Assembly (NCBI GenBank): GCA_034670405.1
Contig: JAXDDX010000010.1
Span: 3,186,001-3,250,000, forward strand
DNA length: 64,000 bases
Reading direction: 5' to 3'
Origin: Hoplostethus atlanticus
Lineage: Eukaryota > Chordata > Actinopteri > Trachichthyiformes > Trachichthyidae
Shown: positions 21,201 to 33,100 of the stretch, one piece after another
Position numbering within the stretch: the first letter of the stretch is position 1
How the letters are laid out: every line of letters begins with the position of its first letter
The notes under the pieces: generated by a model
The model's database searches: none
What the model saw: only the letters and a program-made list of their open reading frames with translations
Told to the model about the DNA's origin: nothing
Made by a program: the position numbers and the translations under genes

Positions 21201-22801
21201 TCTGATATACATATATAACATTTTTCAAATGCTATTGTAAACAAAAATAGGACCGCTTAATGTGTTATGAAAAAATACCCTATGGCCATGCTATACTGTG
21301 AATGATGGGACCCAAGCATTGTTGTAGTGGGGTTTTATCAAGAAGATGGTATTCTGTTGAAATAGAGAACCATTTCACCTGCTATGATTGAAGAAAGGTC
21401 TTAAACATTCACCATGTGGCCATATGTTATTTTGTATCCGATATAAGAAATCTGACTCTCTTTGTTGGCTGATATTAGTGTTTCACAAAAGATGTGTTCG
21501 CATTTTATCTGACAGGATGTATGTGCCACATATTACGGATATTAGTTTAGAATAATGTCGGCTACCTTCCACAATCTCACAATAGACGGTCCAAATATTG
21601 GTATAGGCGCCCCAAACTGAAATGCTAAGATATGTCGTGTGTTACATGCATGACTGCCTCTGATGCATTTACAGTAATTGATTCTTTTCAATGATTTTCA
21701 AAAGCGGAGGCCCTTGCTTACACTGCCTCCACCTTGCATGTTTGAAAGTGGAGTGGAGGCGCGTCACACATGGCTTAGTTCCACAGATATGGCACTTCCC
21801 TGTAATTCAATCTGGCCTTTTTGCACCTAACCAAGGTGATTAGCTCCTTTGGACATGAGTGCTGCTGGACTGCGGTACAACCTCCCCTGGCTTATGCCCA
21901 TTGACTTGCCTCTTTCTCCCTCTGACCTCAGTCATCACATGATACACACACACTGACACACATACTTCTGTGTATCATAGTTCCATTTAACTCTATTTAC
22001 ATTTATATTGCCTTCAGGTTTGTACGGTTGCAGTTTGTTTTGTTTGTTTTGTATTTTGGTTTGGAAGTGTATTGAGGTGCTAGTTGTTTGTTCCATTTGC
22101 AATGAGAAGGTCCTGATAATTGCTTTTTTTGTTGCCACTGTTTTTCAGAACTACTATGACACTGCAGTATTTTTTTGTTTGTTTTTCTTTTTTTTGTGGT
22201 GAACTGTGAATATTGAAGACTATCATTCTTGACAAGACAATTCCTTACATGCTTATTGATGGAGGAGGGTGGTTCAGCAGCAGCCATGCCATTTATGAAT
22301 CTCCCATAAGTTCAATTCAAAATAACTGGAAATGCTGAGATGATCAAGTTAAACATTTTAGTAGTTCTGGATGACTTCAAATTTCCATTTTAGTATCGCT
22401 GTCAAAAGGACCTACATTATATTTTTCAAAAGGATTCCATGCATTTTTGATAAACACACTGTAGACTACCCAGCGAAATAATGCACACACAATGCAAAAA
22501 AAGCATGCATCAAATGCTCTGCAGCTCTGCTGTACACAGCCTTTATCTGTATTGTGCTGGTAAACAACAGAGAAGTTATTTTAGAAATGAAGCAATTAAG
22601 CAGATCCAAAATGAACACAACCCCCTTGTAAACCAGCACATGGCAATGTCATTTGCATGCCTTTGAATCGCTGATCTCTGAGGGGAGCTCCTTCAGATGG
22701 AATTCTCAATGCCATGCGCTCTTTGTTTTAAACACAGCAAACAAACAAACAAAAGCGTCCTGGGTACAGAGTTACTTCAACTGCCCCCCCACACCCATCC
22801 C

Positions 22802-22803
<2 letters not shown>

Positions 22804-22838
<35 letters not shown>
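22804..22838. repeat. (CT)n microsatellite
   Basis: Pure alternating CT tract. Confidence 0.95.
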
Positions 22839-22843
<5 letters not shown>

Positions 22844-23920
22844 TCAGATGACCTACAGCTGACTGACAGTGGCTGCAAAGGCCATTACTCACCACCAGCA
22901 GAAAAAAGGCAGGGGGGTGGGGGGGGGGGCTCTCTTATTAGATGAACAGAAAGGGGTAAAAAAAGAAAATAGCATCTCAAGTTGAGCGCAGATCTTTTCT
23001 TTGGTCTTAATTAGAAACACCATCCATCACGGTCACAGCATTTCTATTCATCCGGCTGATTGGGGACATGACAAATGAATGTGGGAATAAACGGAGTGTC
23101 AGGCTGGGGAGGGAGATGGATGTTCTCTCAGCGGGCCGGAGTGGGATAAGTACAGTTAGCGCTGGCGAGTGGCCAAGGCCTCTGCGCTCACCATCTCTTC
23201 ACGGATCACCCCAGGGGCCATCAGCAGGAGTACTACGCTCATCTGGACCCCACCTTGCCCTCCCCATTTATTAGTAAATGAACACCTTGTCAGTGATGCA
23301 GTTTCACCCCCGCCCCCAGCCCCAACTCTCCTGACTCGCCTCTGTGACCCGAAATAAGTGGGCGTCAATCAAAAAAAAATTAGTGAAATGCTGTGATTTT
23401 TTTTCTCCCTCTCTCGTGCAGGCATGCAGTGAGGCTTCTTTTCTATTAAGTGACTTCTCTTTACAAAGTCTGCGGTGTGAACACTCTCAGAGATGTAGCA
23501 CGGATGTAGGATGAATGTTAGGAGTTGTACTAGTTGTTTGTCTGGGTGTAATTATAAAACAGACATATTGAACATTGGCCAAGCATTAACAGTGAATAGA
23601 TTAAAGACAGTTTAGCACAATGCTCTGTTTTATTCTGCCCCGCTGTGTTCTCGGCAGGAGCTGGAGGGCCAATGTGCCCATTGATGTGTAAAGCAGTGCA
23701 AGCAGTGGAAAGGGTTGCCGAGTTCAGACTGAATTAGACACCATTAGAAAATATTTGACTGACACACAGTAAGCCCCCTTCTTCTTCAGACTTTATTAGC
23801 AAACTCACTTTGATCCCATTATACAGCAGACAATTGTTATTCTAGAAATGAAGAAAAAATAATAATGTTATAAAGATTAATGCACCCCTGCACTTCATTC
23901 ATCCATCCGCCCACTTTTGC

Positions 23921-26900
23921 ATAGACCCGACTCTCATAAAAATTTGAATTGGTTTTTCAATTATTAGAGCGCCTCAGCTCTCTCTGGCTAAACAAAGAAT
24001 TTCCAGCGGATCCATTGAGATGAAGTTAGATTGTGCATTACCGCAATATCCAATTTAATAACTCAGATTTTCCTTTATTGTTTTTTCTGTTTTCATTGTA
24101 TTCCTTTAAACGACTGAATCAAGCCGGATGGCGGCTGGCAGGAATTCTGCTACCTCGACTAACAAAGACGTACACAAGGCTCACGTCAATGACTGAGACT
24201 GAATAGCGTGAATAAATACAGGCCCTCTTCAATGAGGGTGACAAAAAAATGTAATTCATAGTTCAGCTGACTTAGAGGAGCAGAATAAATGTGATTAAAT
24301 TAATTACACAGCACACGACTATCAGTCTCAGCTCAAACAGGCTTTTAATATATTCACGATCATTGTCAGTGTCAGTTTAACTTTTATTAATCGGATTTCC
24401 TCTCAGAGCCCAGCTGTTATTGTTCTCTCGCACCGTATTGCTTTTATTTCACAGTTTCAATTAGCAAATAGTTTTGCAGGAGCCGTTTTTTTATTTCCTT
24501 CTTTGCAGCCTCATATGTTAAGAAGTATTAATGTTTTTACAACTGGTGAGTGATTTTGGAAATTAGTTTCTATTACTGTTATGAATCTGAATTGCACTGC
24601 ATCCAAAACTACAGCTTCTGGGTCCAAATGGAGTGCCACTGTTCAAATATATATATATATTTGTGTTGTTTTTTTTTCTCTTAAATGACAAGCGAACAAC
24701 CTTTGCACAATTCCAAGATCTCACAGCTCCACTTTTCTAAAGGGGAGCACGTCAGTGGTGTCGTTTCAAATTTGAAGAATTAAGGTGATTGAGCTGCATA
24801 AACAAACTGCAGAGGAAGTCAGATTCACTGTCACATCCAGACGCTTTAGTCTCAAAACAAAGAGAGTGGAAAAAGGGATTGTGATCGCAGCTCCGTGGCA
24901 TATTGGAACAAAAGCCCAACCTGAATGATTTATCTTTTTTCCCCTCTTTGAAGAGCAGAGAGATGCTGTCTCCCCACTGCCTCTGTTTGAGCTGCTCTGG
25001 TGGAGTACCTGGGGAGGGCAGCGCTATGCAAGACAGTAGGCTGTGAAGCTCTTGTCCCTATATGTAGTCTATGCAGAGAGACAGTGAATACAAAAGGGAA
25101 AGGGAGTACAGTGGTTTTGGCCTGAGGCTATCTTGTGTAGGGCTCCCCGAGCTTGAACAAAGTGCGTGAGACATTTTCGAAACACAGATGCATTTTGTTA
25201 CAGAAGAAAAGAATAGATGAGAAGTAATGGCAACTCATGAAAATTAAAAAAAAAGAAAAGCCCTTATGCATACCATGTTTCAGCAAGCTCCCTGGGTGAT
25301 TATGCCCTATTGAAATATCCAACACGTTACTTGATATGGCTTGCCAGTATTAAAGCAGGGAGGCGGTGTTAAATAAGGCCATTTGATACAAATCTGTCAT
25401 TTGACTCTCCCTCCGGTACTTGAATGTTCATAGTGTAAGTGACGAGCTCTTGAACTCTTAGGTACCATCCTCTGAGGCCTGGATGTAAGCATGTTTAAGT
25501 TTTTTTGTTTTTTTTGGAGGAAATCAGTTTTTCCTTATTCGTGCTAGAGGGGTGGAATTGTGAAGACATCTGTTATGTTATTAATTTCACATAAATCTTA
25601 AGCTCCTCAATGCTTGAAATGAGGCTTCATTCAAGCTGAATTAATGAAACATGATTGTAAGTCCCTCACGTGGAAGAGGCTGTCATACAATATTGAGTTG
25701 CTTATAATCACTATGTAATCTCACTGTCTGCCAGGGGAGGGCGGCGCGAAAGCCCTCCATAAAACAATGTCTTGAGGAAATCAGACGTCTTTCCTGTGTC
25801 TGGCAAGATTAAAAGGCGAGGAGTCTGCAGTGAGGGGAAAAAAATGACTCGTTGGTCCTCGGCAGAGACAAACCGCAGATCTATACTGTGTACTGAACCA
25901 CTGTGATATGCAGTAATTGTCTAGATCAAAGTGCTGTATGTTGGCTTGAACTAAGGTAACTGTGCCTGACAATACATAGACAGACACATGTAGGCCTAGG
26001 CATATACAGTATGTGTAACAGCGTTGACAAAGTTGTCTCTGGTAGAAATACTATCATTTTTCTATATATATAAAAATTATATTATATATAAACTCTTGAA
26101 TTACCTTTATTGATAACATGGCCAACTATCATGCTGGCTGGTACGGGTGTAGTCCTTGCTAACATGAATCATACCTTTTAAAATGTAGACATAGAAACAC
26201 ACATAAACAGTCTGTGTTTGCATTGTATGTGTATGGGTGTGTACATGTCTTCATCAGGCAGGAAAATAATGTCTGCATCTGTAAGAGTGTCATTTGGCCT
26301 GTGCCGTGTTTTATCTGGCCCGTGCAGACTACTGCTGCTGAGTGCTTGGTGCAGAAGGTCTCAGGTGTTTTCAAGTGTTTAATGTCAACCGGGTGGACAG
26401 CGGCGGCCGCAGCACTCTATCAGACAGACAGGCTCTGTTGTCAGGGGTCACTAGTCATGGCACGCCGGGTGACTCGGCTCACACTAGGCCGTTCTTGTCA
26501 CATCGTGTAGCGCTCGTCACACCTCCGCTGCAGTGTCATTGCATTACTTGGCAAGGCTTGTCACACACCTGCCCCGCAACAGACAAGGCACTCTGCTCCA
26601 GAATAGAGTCGTTTTGTAAGTCATTTCGCGGTGCCAAAACTGCACACGGTGTTCAGTCTGTGTTAATACCCAGCGACGTATAATGTACTTTATCGTCTAC
26701 ATCAGTCAAGGGAACATTGGGCTTTATCTACCATCTCCATCCGGCAGTGCTGCTCCAACCCAGCCTAATTATTTTTTATGCAAAGCAACTCAAGAGGAGC
26801 GGGTGACACACAAACACAGTTGAATCCGGGATAGACCTCATCATTGTTTGGCTGCGCCCACAACTTAATTAAAATTCGCAAGGAGCCCGGCTCCTTTGTT

Positions 26901-27110
26901 CCCTCTGTATTGCAGCATTGTTCCTCAGAAGTGAGCAGGAGTACAAATAATCGAGTGCAAACACTTCCTCCGGTGGAGCTAGCCCTTTCTCTGGAGGTTT
27001 ACCCTACTTTACTTTTCAAACTGACAGAAATGGGTTGTCTCAAATCCACCACTGCATCACTTCATTAAAGAAGTAGCCTCCTTTAAAACAAACAAACAAT
27101 ACAGCCCTCA
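23921..27110. other. irx6-mmp2 desert, block 3, no gene seen
   Basis: Holds the TAAT-rich block at 23930-24545, a short (AT)n at 24645-24661 and palindromic AT-rich DNA near 26060-26095. The rest is unrecognised. Confidence 0.65.
23930..24545. promoter_or_regulatory. Candidate conserved non-coding element / enhancer
   Basis: About 600 bp with no simple repeats and a high density of TAAT-core words on both strands (CAATTATT, CAATTTAATAAC, GATTAAATTAATTAC, TTATTAATCGG, CAATTAGC) plus SOX-like words (TTTATTGTT, TTATTGTTCTC). This composition is typical of developmental enhancers near IRX genes. Conservation cannot be tested here. Confidence 0.3.
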
Positions 27111-27133
27111 CCCCCCCCCCCCCCCCCCCCCCC
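27111..27133. repeat. C homopolymer, 23 bases, in a C-rich tract
   Basis: A run of C followed by more C-rich DNA to about 27155. A G run of comparable length lies at 27509-27528, about 380 bp away, so the two could pair as an inverted repeat. Confidence 0.9.
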
Positions 27134-27508
27134 TCCATCCCCCCCCACCCCCATCCAGGCACATGCACACTCGCCACCCCACCCATCCAAAATGTGTCAC
27201 ATCCCCGGCAATCTGTAATTCTGGACTCGAGGGGTTAATTGCCTGCCATGGCATCAAAGGGGAGTTTTGATGTGCTTTTTGAGGGCTGTCTTTAGCCAAG
27301 CTGGGGAGTGAGAGGGGAGAGAGGAGAGAAAAAAGGAGGGAGGTGGTGAGAGCAGAAGGAGAGGGGGGCACATGAGATTTCACTCCCGGCATAGCAGCGC
27401 AGGCGTCTCCTCAGGTAATCCTGCCTCTCAAAGGCATTATTGAATTTTCTTGTTTTTCTTCTTCTCTTTGTCAAGGCGGGGAGGAGAGAGTGTGTGCAGA
27501 GGGAGAAT

Positions 27509-27528
27509 GGGGGGGTGGGGGGGGGGGG
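27509..27528. repeat. G-rich run
   Basis: Seven G, one T, then twelve G. It could form a quadruplex. Confidence 0.9.
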
Positions 27529-27768
27529 TTAAAGAGAGTGAGCCTGACTTCTGAAGGGTCTGCAGAGGGTGCTTGATTCTCATTCACCTCTGCAGATCCA
27601 CGTCAAAACACAGCCAGACCTTTTAAGGCGCTCGGCTTTGAAGTGAGAGGAGAGCCTCAAATCCAAGCTCTCCGCCACATATGCCCAGTCTGAAAAATTA
27701 GCAGCCATGTGCGTCTCCCTGCCCCCTTTGAAGTTCCATGGACTGCTCTTCTCTCCTTGCTCTAACAG

Positions 27769-28134
27769 AGAAATCAGAAGGTATGCAGCCTGACTCCTAG
27801 ATTAAGGATAGTGATTTTGGTGGATGGTAGCGCAGGCAGAGCGCCTCTTCTCTGGCTTCTGTTCAAGTCAGCCCATGAACACCTCCACCTTGTTAACACT
27901 GTTTACCTAACTCTTCAGAAAAGCTCTGCAAAGTTGGAACAGCTAGTAAAACAGTCAGTTGTGACAAAACCCGTCTGTGATCTGCCTGACGTGGATCTGA
28001 AGAGGCGAATGAGAATCAAGCGGACCGTTCAGAAGTCAGGCAGCAGAAACCCTGCAGACACTTCTACCTGCCTGCCAGGTCTTCGTTGTAAATTTCAAGA
28101 CCTGCCTGATGTAAAGTTACTTAAAATGTTATAA
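27769..28134 (+). other. Candidate 3'-terminal exon of an unknown plus-strand transcript
   Basis: The frame is open from 27766 to a TAA at 28132-28134 (about 122 codons). A strong 3' splice site (pyrimidine-rich CTCTTCTCTCCTTGCTC, then TAACAG) ends at 27768. The translated end has two similar motifs, CDLPDVDLKRR and QDLPDVKLLK, and looks less random than other open frames here. An AATAAA follows at about 28464-28469, inside what looks like a dispersed-repeat tail. There is no good ATG near the start, so it would need upstream exons, which I cannot find. The family is not recognised; it may be a non-coding RNA exon, a gene relic or chance. Confidence 0.25.
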
Positions 28135-28419
28135 AATGCTCTTGCAATGGGTCATATTTAGTTTAACTCACTTAGACTTGTTGTTGCCAGTGAATCAAGC
28201 AAAATGAGAGTCCCTAAACAGGTTGGCATTAATGGGCAGAGCATTTGCCTTGAGTGACACTGGTAAAAAGAGCAAGGGCGTACCCTCACACGCACACACA
28301 CACAGTTGTATTTGTTCTCTCATCTTTTCATTCATGTTCACATCCATTGTATTTTTGCACTGTACACTTACAAAAAAGACCTATAGTAATCACATAATGC
28401 ATTTTAGAAAGATGTGATT

Positions 28420-28492
28420 TTGTCAGGGTAAAGCACTTTGTGGCTAACCTGCTTTTATTTATGAAAATAAATCAACATTGACTTGACTTAAC
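28420..28492 (+). mobile_element. Dispersed repeat tail with AATAAA
   Basis: GTAAAGCACTTTGTGGCTAA, then AAAATAAATCAACATTGACT and a repeated TTGACTTGACTT end. This resembles the 3' tail shared by many fish short and long non-LTR elements. The left boundary is unclear. Confidence 0.5.
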
Positions 28493-29193
28493 ACTGGGAG
28501 GAGAGGGGACCTTGGGAGACACGTCAGGATCAGGAAAGGAGTATTAACCACACAATGTGCTCACGCTGCTTATCCCATTGTAATCTGACCTGATTGGAGG
28601 AGTTTGATTAAAAGGGAAGGGGGCCACACGCCTCCTAAACCCTGCTGAGCAACGCTCCGTGACCCCATCTAACCCCCCACCTGCCATACGGCCCCCCCTG
28701 TCAAGATGGCTCAATGCACAGTACCAGACACAGGACTGAGCTGTGCAGGAGTTTAGGGCCACTAATCTCCAAGCTTGTCTTGTCCCTTTCTCTTCTTATC
28801 CTCATCAAGGGGACTTTCTCTCCTCACAAGCAGATTTGAGAGATGACTGCTATTTTTGTGCTCAAAAGTGAAATAGCCCCAAGGGGCTGTGAAAACATCA
28901 GTGGCTAAGTGCTAACAGTCACAGGAGAGGCTTCCAGACTAGTCTGCATACTTCTAAGACAAGCAAATCCGCATCTTGTTATGAGGGAATCGGGTGTGCT
29001 AAAGCCCTGCTTAGTGACACATGTTGTTGTCAGAGGGTTTGTCTAAACAGGTATCACAGCTCTACCCTGTCGTATCACTGTGCATCATCGCTATCGTCTG
29101 AACTTACTGTCAGCCATCACAGCCTCCACCCGCTTCACGGGGAAACCGACTATCAGGGGTTTCAATGAGAAGCAGCATTTTCAGGATAACAAC
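28493..29193. other. Intergenic, no gene seen
   Basis: Unique DNA with nothing recognised. Confidence 0.7.
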
Positions 29194-29204
29194 TGTGTGT
29201 GTGT

Positions 29205-29251
<47 letters not shown>
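29194..29251. repeat. (GT)n microsatellite, first of three
   Basis: GT tract of about 58 bases with one GG interruption near its left end. Confidence 0.95.
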
Positions 29252-29252
<1 letters not shown>

Positions 29253-29396
29253 CAAACAAACCTGCGTTTCAGTAACCCCCCACCTCTAGAGCATCTTTAT
29301 TATGCCTCGTTTGCAGTAGGTGTCAGAAGTCATTGCTGAGCTCCCTCTCCTCTCTTCCCGTTCGGCATCTGATCACAATCAGAGAAATTGTCAGGC

Positions 29397-29399
<3 letters not shown>

Positions 29400-29442
<43 letters not shown>
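29400..29442. repeat. (GT)n microsatellite, second of three
   Basis: Pure GT tract. Confidence 0.95.
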
Positions 29443-29443
<1 letters not shown>

Positions 29444-29511
29444 TGATGGCAAGGGCTGGGATGGGGCCACTCTCAGCTTGCTGTCAGTGTCAGTCTGAGA
29501 TGGTTGCCTGG

Positions 29512-29512
<1 letters not shown>

Positions 29513-29549
<37 letters not shown>
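29513..29549. repeat. (GT)n microsatellite, third of three
   Basis: Pure GT tract, followed by looser GT-rich DNA to about 29597. Confidence 0.95.
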
Positions 29550-29550
<1 letters not shown>

Positions 29551-29599
29551 CATGTGAACGTGTGGTATGTATTTTTATGTGGTTTGTGTGTGTGTTCAT

Positions 29600-32500
29600 G
29601 CGTTTGTCGGAGCGTGGCGTAGCGGTGCGGGCGCTCTGCGGGCGGCCTGCCGCAGGGCTGTGATCAGATCTTATCTTGCCCAGAGAGGAGCCTGTTTCAA
29701 GGCAGCCGGCCGCTGGGTGGGTCCGGTTCAGGTGTCAGAAGTAGAAGGGAAGAAAGATTAATGGCCTCTGTGAAATGGAGGCCTTCTCCCAGTCGCCTCG
29801 GCCCTGCCTATCAGGGAGGCGTCCGCTAACTGACCGGGGATCGCCTGGGACAGGTAGGGTGATTTCTTAAGGCCTCTCTGCTGATTGGTTTGGCGTGTCC
29901 TGTGGAGGGGTCACTGAATGATGGAGTGGCAAGGAGACAGCAGCCCAGCTTTGGTTGGCCTCTCTGAACAGCTCCCCCATTCATAGCCCTGTCTCTAGCA
30001 GGCCTCAGGAGGCCAGCTGCAGATGAAAAGGTCCTAATAGGTTGTCAGTGAGTCTCAACACTCAGCGGCTCCCCTTATCTAATGAGGATGTGAGAAGAAC
30101 AGTTACGTTTGGTTTGAATACAGGCTGGAAACCCCTTGCTTCCTGTTCTGCTGCTAAAATATATTCACCAACTCCTCCAAGGAGTGCGAAACCGCGGAAG
30201 GGCAGTATTGAAGAATTTGTGTAAAGGAGAAACATGCTGACACAGTGTTGAGGCGGTTGTGTTTTCTCTCCCCGGGACACGACGGCGCTTAACATTCACA
30301 GAGACTTGTTGTTGTATTCTTTAATCCGAGAGATTTCACAGCCTCCAAAGAGCTCATAATTACCTCTAATTACCCCGTGACTGGTCATACCGTGTCAGGG
30401 CAGATCAAGGCCAAGAGAGGCTTAAGAAAGGCCGTCTTTTTGCCAGTGTCAAGATTATTAACTTTGGCGGTGACACTTGAACTGTGGCGCAGGCTTATGG
30501 CAGGCTTTCATCTTTCCCTTATGGTCTGGTGACTTTTTGAAGGGGATTTCACCCAGTTCCATTTGAAACATAAAATGCTGAGTAATTTTTCAATAATAAT
30601 AATAATATAGCTATATTATGCTATTTTTGTGAGTGATTAAAGAATATGGTGTTGCAGTTTCTTACAGTATGTGCTTCATTTCATGTCATATAGCTACACA
30701 TCTTTTATGTACTCAAAGGTGCACGCTTTAAACATTCTTTGATTGTTTTTCTCTTCATCAGTCTCTGTGGATCGCTAATTTGCAGGCAGGGGTAGAACAT
30801 GCAAGTCTGCCTGGTTTGGGAGTGTCTCCTAAGCAAATAAATGAAATAGTAAAGTAATGTAATTTAAGGCTAAATTAATATGTTTTGTGCCTGCGTGTCT
30901 CTCCGGGGTCCATAAGCAAGCTGAGCAAAACTGTCAGGGTTGCCAAATTCGAGAAACACTTTCTCCTTATGAACTGCGTATTCTGTGGGTTTCAGCAAGA
31001 TTTAATTAGGGAAAAGCAACTCAGGGGGAGATTTTTTTTCATTAGCCGTGATGGAAGGCAGAGATGGGAGCTTTTGGTGGGAATATGTAAGAGGCTCCTG
31101 TATTGTGGCGCTCAACAGCTCCAATCATCTCACCTTACACATTCACACTGGAGCGAGTCTTTTGTGTCCTTCCCTCCGAGCGGTATCTCCCAGTCCCCAC
31201 TAAGGTTGTTTTGTGTTATGGCATAACAGCATATCCTGGGCTACTTTCCATTCCCTGATGGGCTCAAACCTCTTTTTTTTTTTTTGGCTTTCGTCGCCAT
31301 AGTTCTAGGCATTTATGGTGTAAACATGTTGACAAATGGTCCTTTGTGAACTTTGTTGCTGGTGACATTTATTCAGTAACAAAGCAGTTACTTGAGCTGG
31401 CTCCCTGGGCTTGCTTTCCATTCAGGGTAGTGATCAGTTTTCTGCACGCCAGCCGCCCCCGGCCGCTAGCCCACCCATGACGGGGGGCTCCATGAAGGAA
31501 CTTATTTATAATTGCAACTGAGGAAAGGTTTCCTAAAAGCATTTTTTTGCTTTAATGAAGTTTACTGGCACCGGTGTGCTGATACGCAGCCAAAAGGTTT
31601 TAGTATTCTTTAGTAACATGTTAATATGATTTGTCTTGGCAACAGGCAAAAAAGTGAAATTGGCACAGAGAGTAGCCATGAGCCCTGAATCCCAATGCCA
31701 AATTTGTCATCCATGTTTTTACTTTGAGGTGGGCTTGGAGGAAAAAAAAAATGTAATTAAGGCCATTGTTGTGGTTCTCTGTGGGGAAGCGTTGGCTTTG
31801 ACTGAGCCTTGTAATTATGAATGATATCCTCTTTCTGTTTACTTTCTGTCACTGCCGCAGAAATTGGATTTGCTCCGCACACCCCTGCAACACGCAAGAT
31901 TATCTCTGACCCAAGTTGTCGTCACCTGCATTCCCTCCTCGGGGCGATGCGTTTCCCATTCATTTAGCCCATTCACTTAAAAGCTTGCCATCTTATAAGT
32001 GACCATGCTAGCACGGTGATCACAATCAAATGACTGCAGAGAGGCTGAGTGATCCCATCAGCATCGGGTTACCTGCCCGCCCCCTTCCCTGCTCACTGTA
32101 CCTGTTGAGAAAGACATTAGTGCGGCAGTATGCTAAGGCAGTGGGGTGGTATGACCCCTGAGGGTTTGGTTGACGGTGTGAAGGCTCCTCCAGGCCTGAG
32201 TGCTCCCTCTCACTGGGTGTCTCGCCTGACCTGGCCAGTTAGGCCCAGCACAGACCAGGCTTTCATTCCGCCCAGCCCGGCGGCTTCGACTCGTAATAAA
32301 GCCACCATTTGATCCCCTTGAATTTCTAAATCGCTCTCCTTTCGATTCCCTTTTAACTCGCCCTGCATTTTTCCACTTTGTTCTGAACAGAGGGTCAGGT
32401 TTCCGCTCTCAATGATGGTGTGTTTGGTGAACTGTGTGTAGCTGTGTGTGAGAGTTCAGCGGGCTGTCTACAAGAATTATGGCTCATTGATGAGATAATC

Positions 32501-32850
32501 TCAAGCTGTTATTGCTGTAAAAAGACCTCACCATTGATGTTCATGACCAACATGCATTTCCCCCCTCGTTTCTATGATGCATATACAATACATGGTGTAT
32601 TCTTTTTTCTTTTCCCACTCATTTATAGTTTTTTTTACTATTTTTTTATTACAAACATAAAAAAGACACATACAGCTACACGTGCCAAGTTTTCTTCTGG
32701 CACAATTTATTTTATGAAGTGAGCTATTTATTATTGTGTCTTTTTTTTAGGTCAGGTTGCCCCCACCAATTACTCTGAGCACCCCCGTCACCCCGTGACA
32801 TTAACTTGACCCATAACTGTATCTATAAATCTCCTGCCGTGAGATTAGTG
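29600..32850. other. irx6-mmp2 desert, block 4, no gene seen
   Basis: Unique, repeat-poor DNA. The stretches 30300-30500 (with CTCATAATTACCTCTAATTA) and 31800-32110 are free of repeats, balanced in composition and carry homeobox-type words, so they are candidates for conserved elements. I could not identify any exon. Confidence 0.6.
30300..30500. promoter_or_regulatory. Candidate conserved non-coding element
   Basis: Repeat-free stretch with paired TAATTA-type sites around 30355-30375. A low-confidence call from composition alone. Confidence 0.22.
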
Positions 32851-32853
32851 CCT

Positions 32854-32854
32854 T

Positions 32855-32924
<70 letters not shown>

Positions 32925-32935
32925 GTGTGTGTGTG
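32854..32935. repeat. (GT)n microsatellite, about 80 bases
   Basis: Long GT tract with few interruptions. The dispersed repeat at 32938-33100 begins directly at its right end. Confidence 0.95.
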
Positions 32936-32937
32936 AG

Positions 32938-33100
32938 GCAGTGGTAAAAGAGTAGGTGGGTAAGTCACTGATCAGATTAAACAACAATTAGTAAAATTAG
33001 TAAAACAAGTACTGATATAAACAACCTTCAATTTGGTATTTTCTATTAAACACTATTGCTCACAGTTTCTACAACTAAACCAGTATAATGGTCATACTGT
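32938..33100. mobile_element. Dispersed repeat, copy A
   Basis: Starts GCAGTGGTAAAAGAGTAG and shares ordered blocks with 54150-54319: TGGGTAA, CACTGAT.AGA, AAACAAGTACTG.TAT.AAC, a TTTTC.ATTA.A block and an ACTGTAATA/ACTGCAGTATAATA end. It is old and AT-rich, with no coding content. Family not known to me. Confidence 0.65.

Larger units (their letters stand above)
16471..23920. other. irx6-mmp2 desert, block 2, no gene seen
   Basis: Unique DNA with simple repeats: the C run at 16475, a 10-mer tandem plus (CA)n at 18138-18213, a (CT)n tract at 22804-22838 and a G run at about 22914-22929. Short duplicated words appear at about 16010-16035 (GTGTGCACAGAAAA twice). No credible exon is found. Confidence 0.7.

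Noticed and set aside
29330-29599. Minus-strand open frame with HTHTHT repeats
   Set aside because: Translation of the clustered (GT)n tracts.
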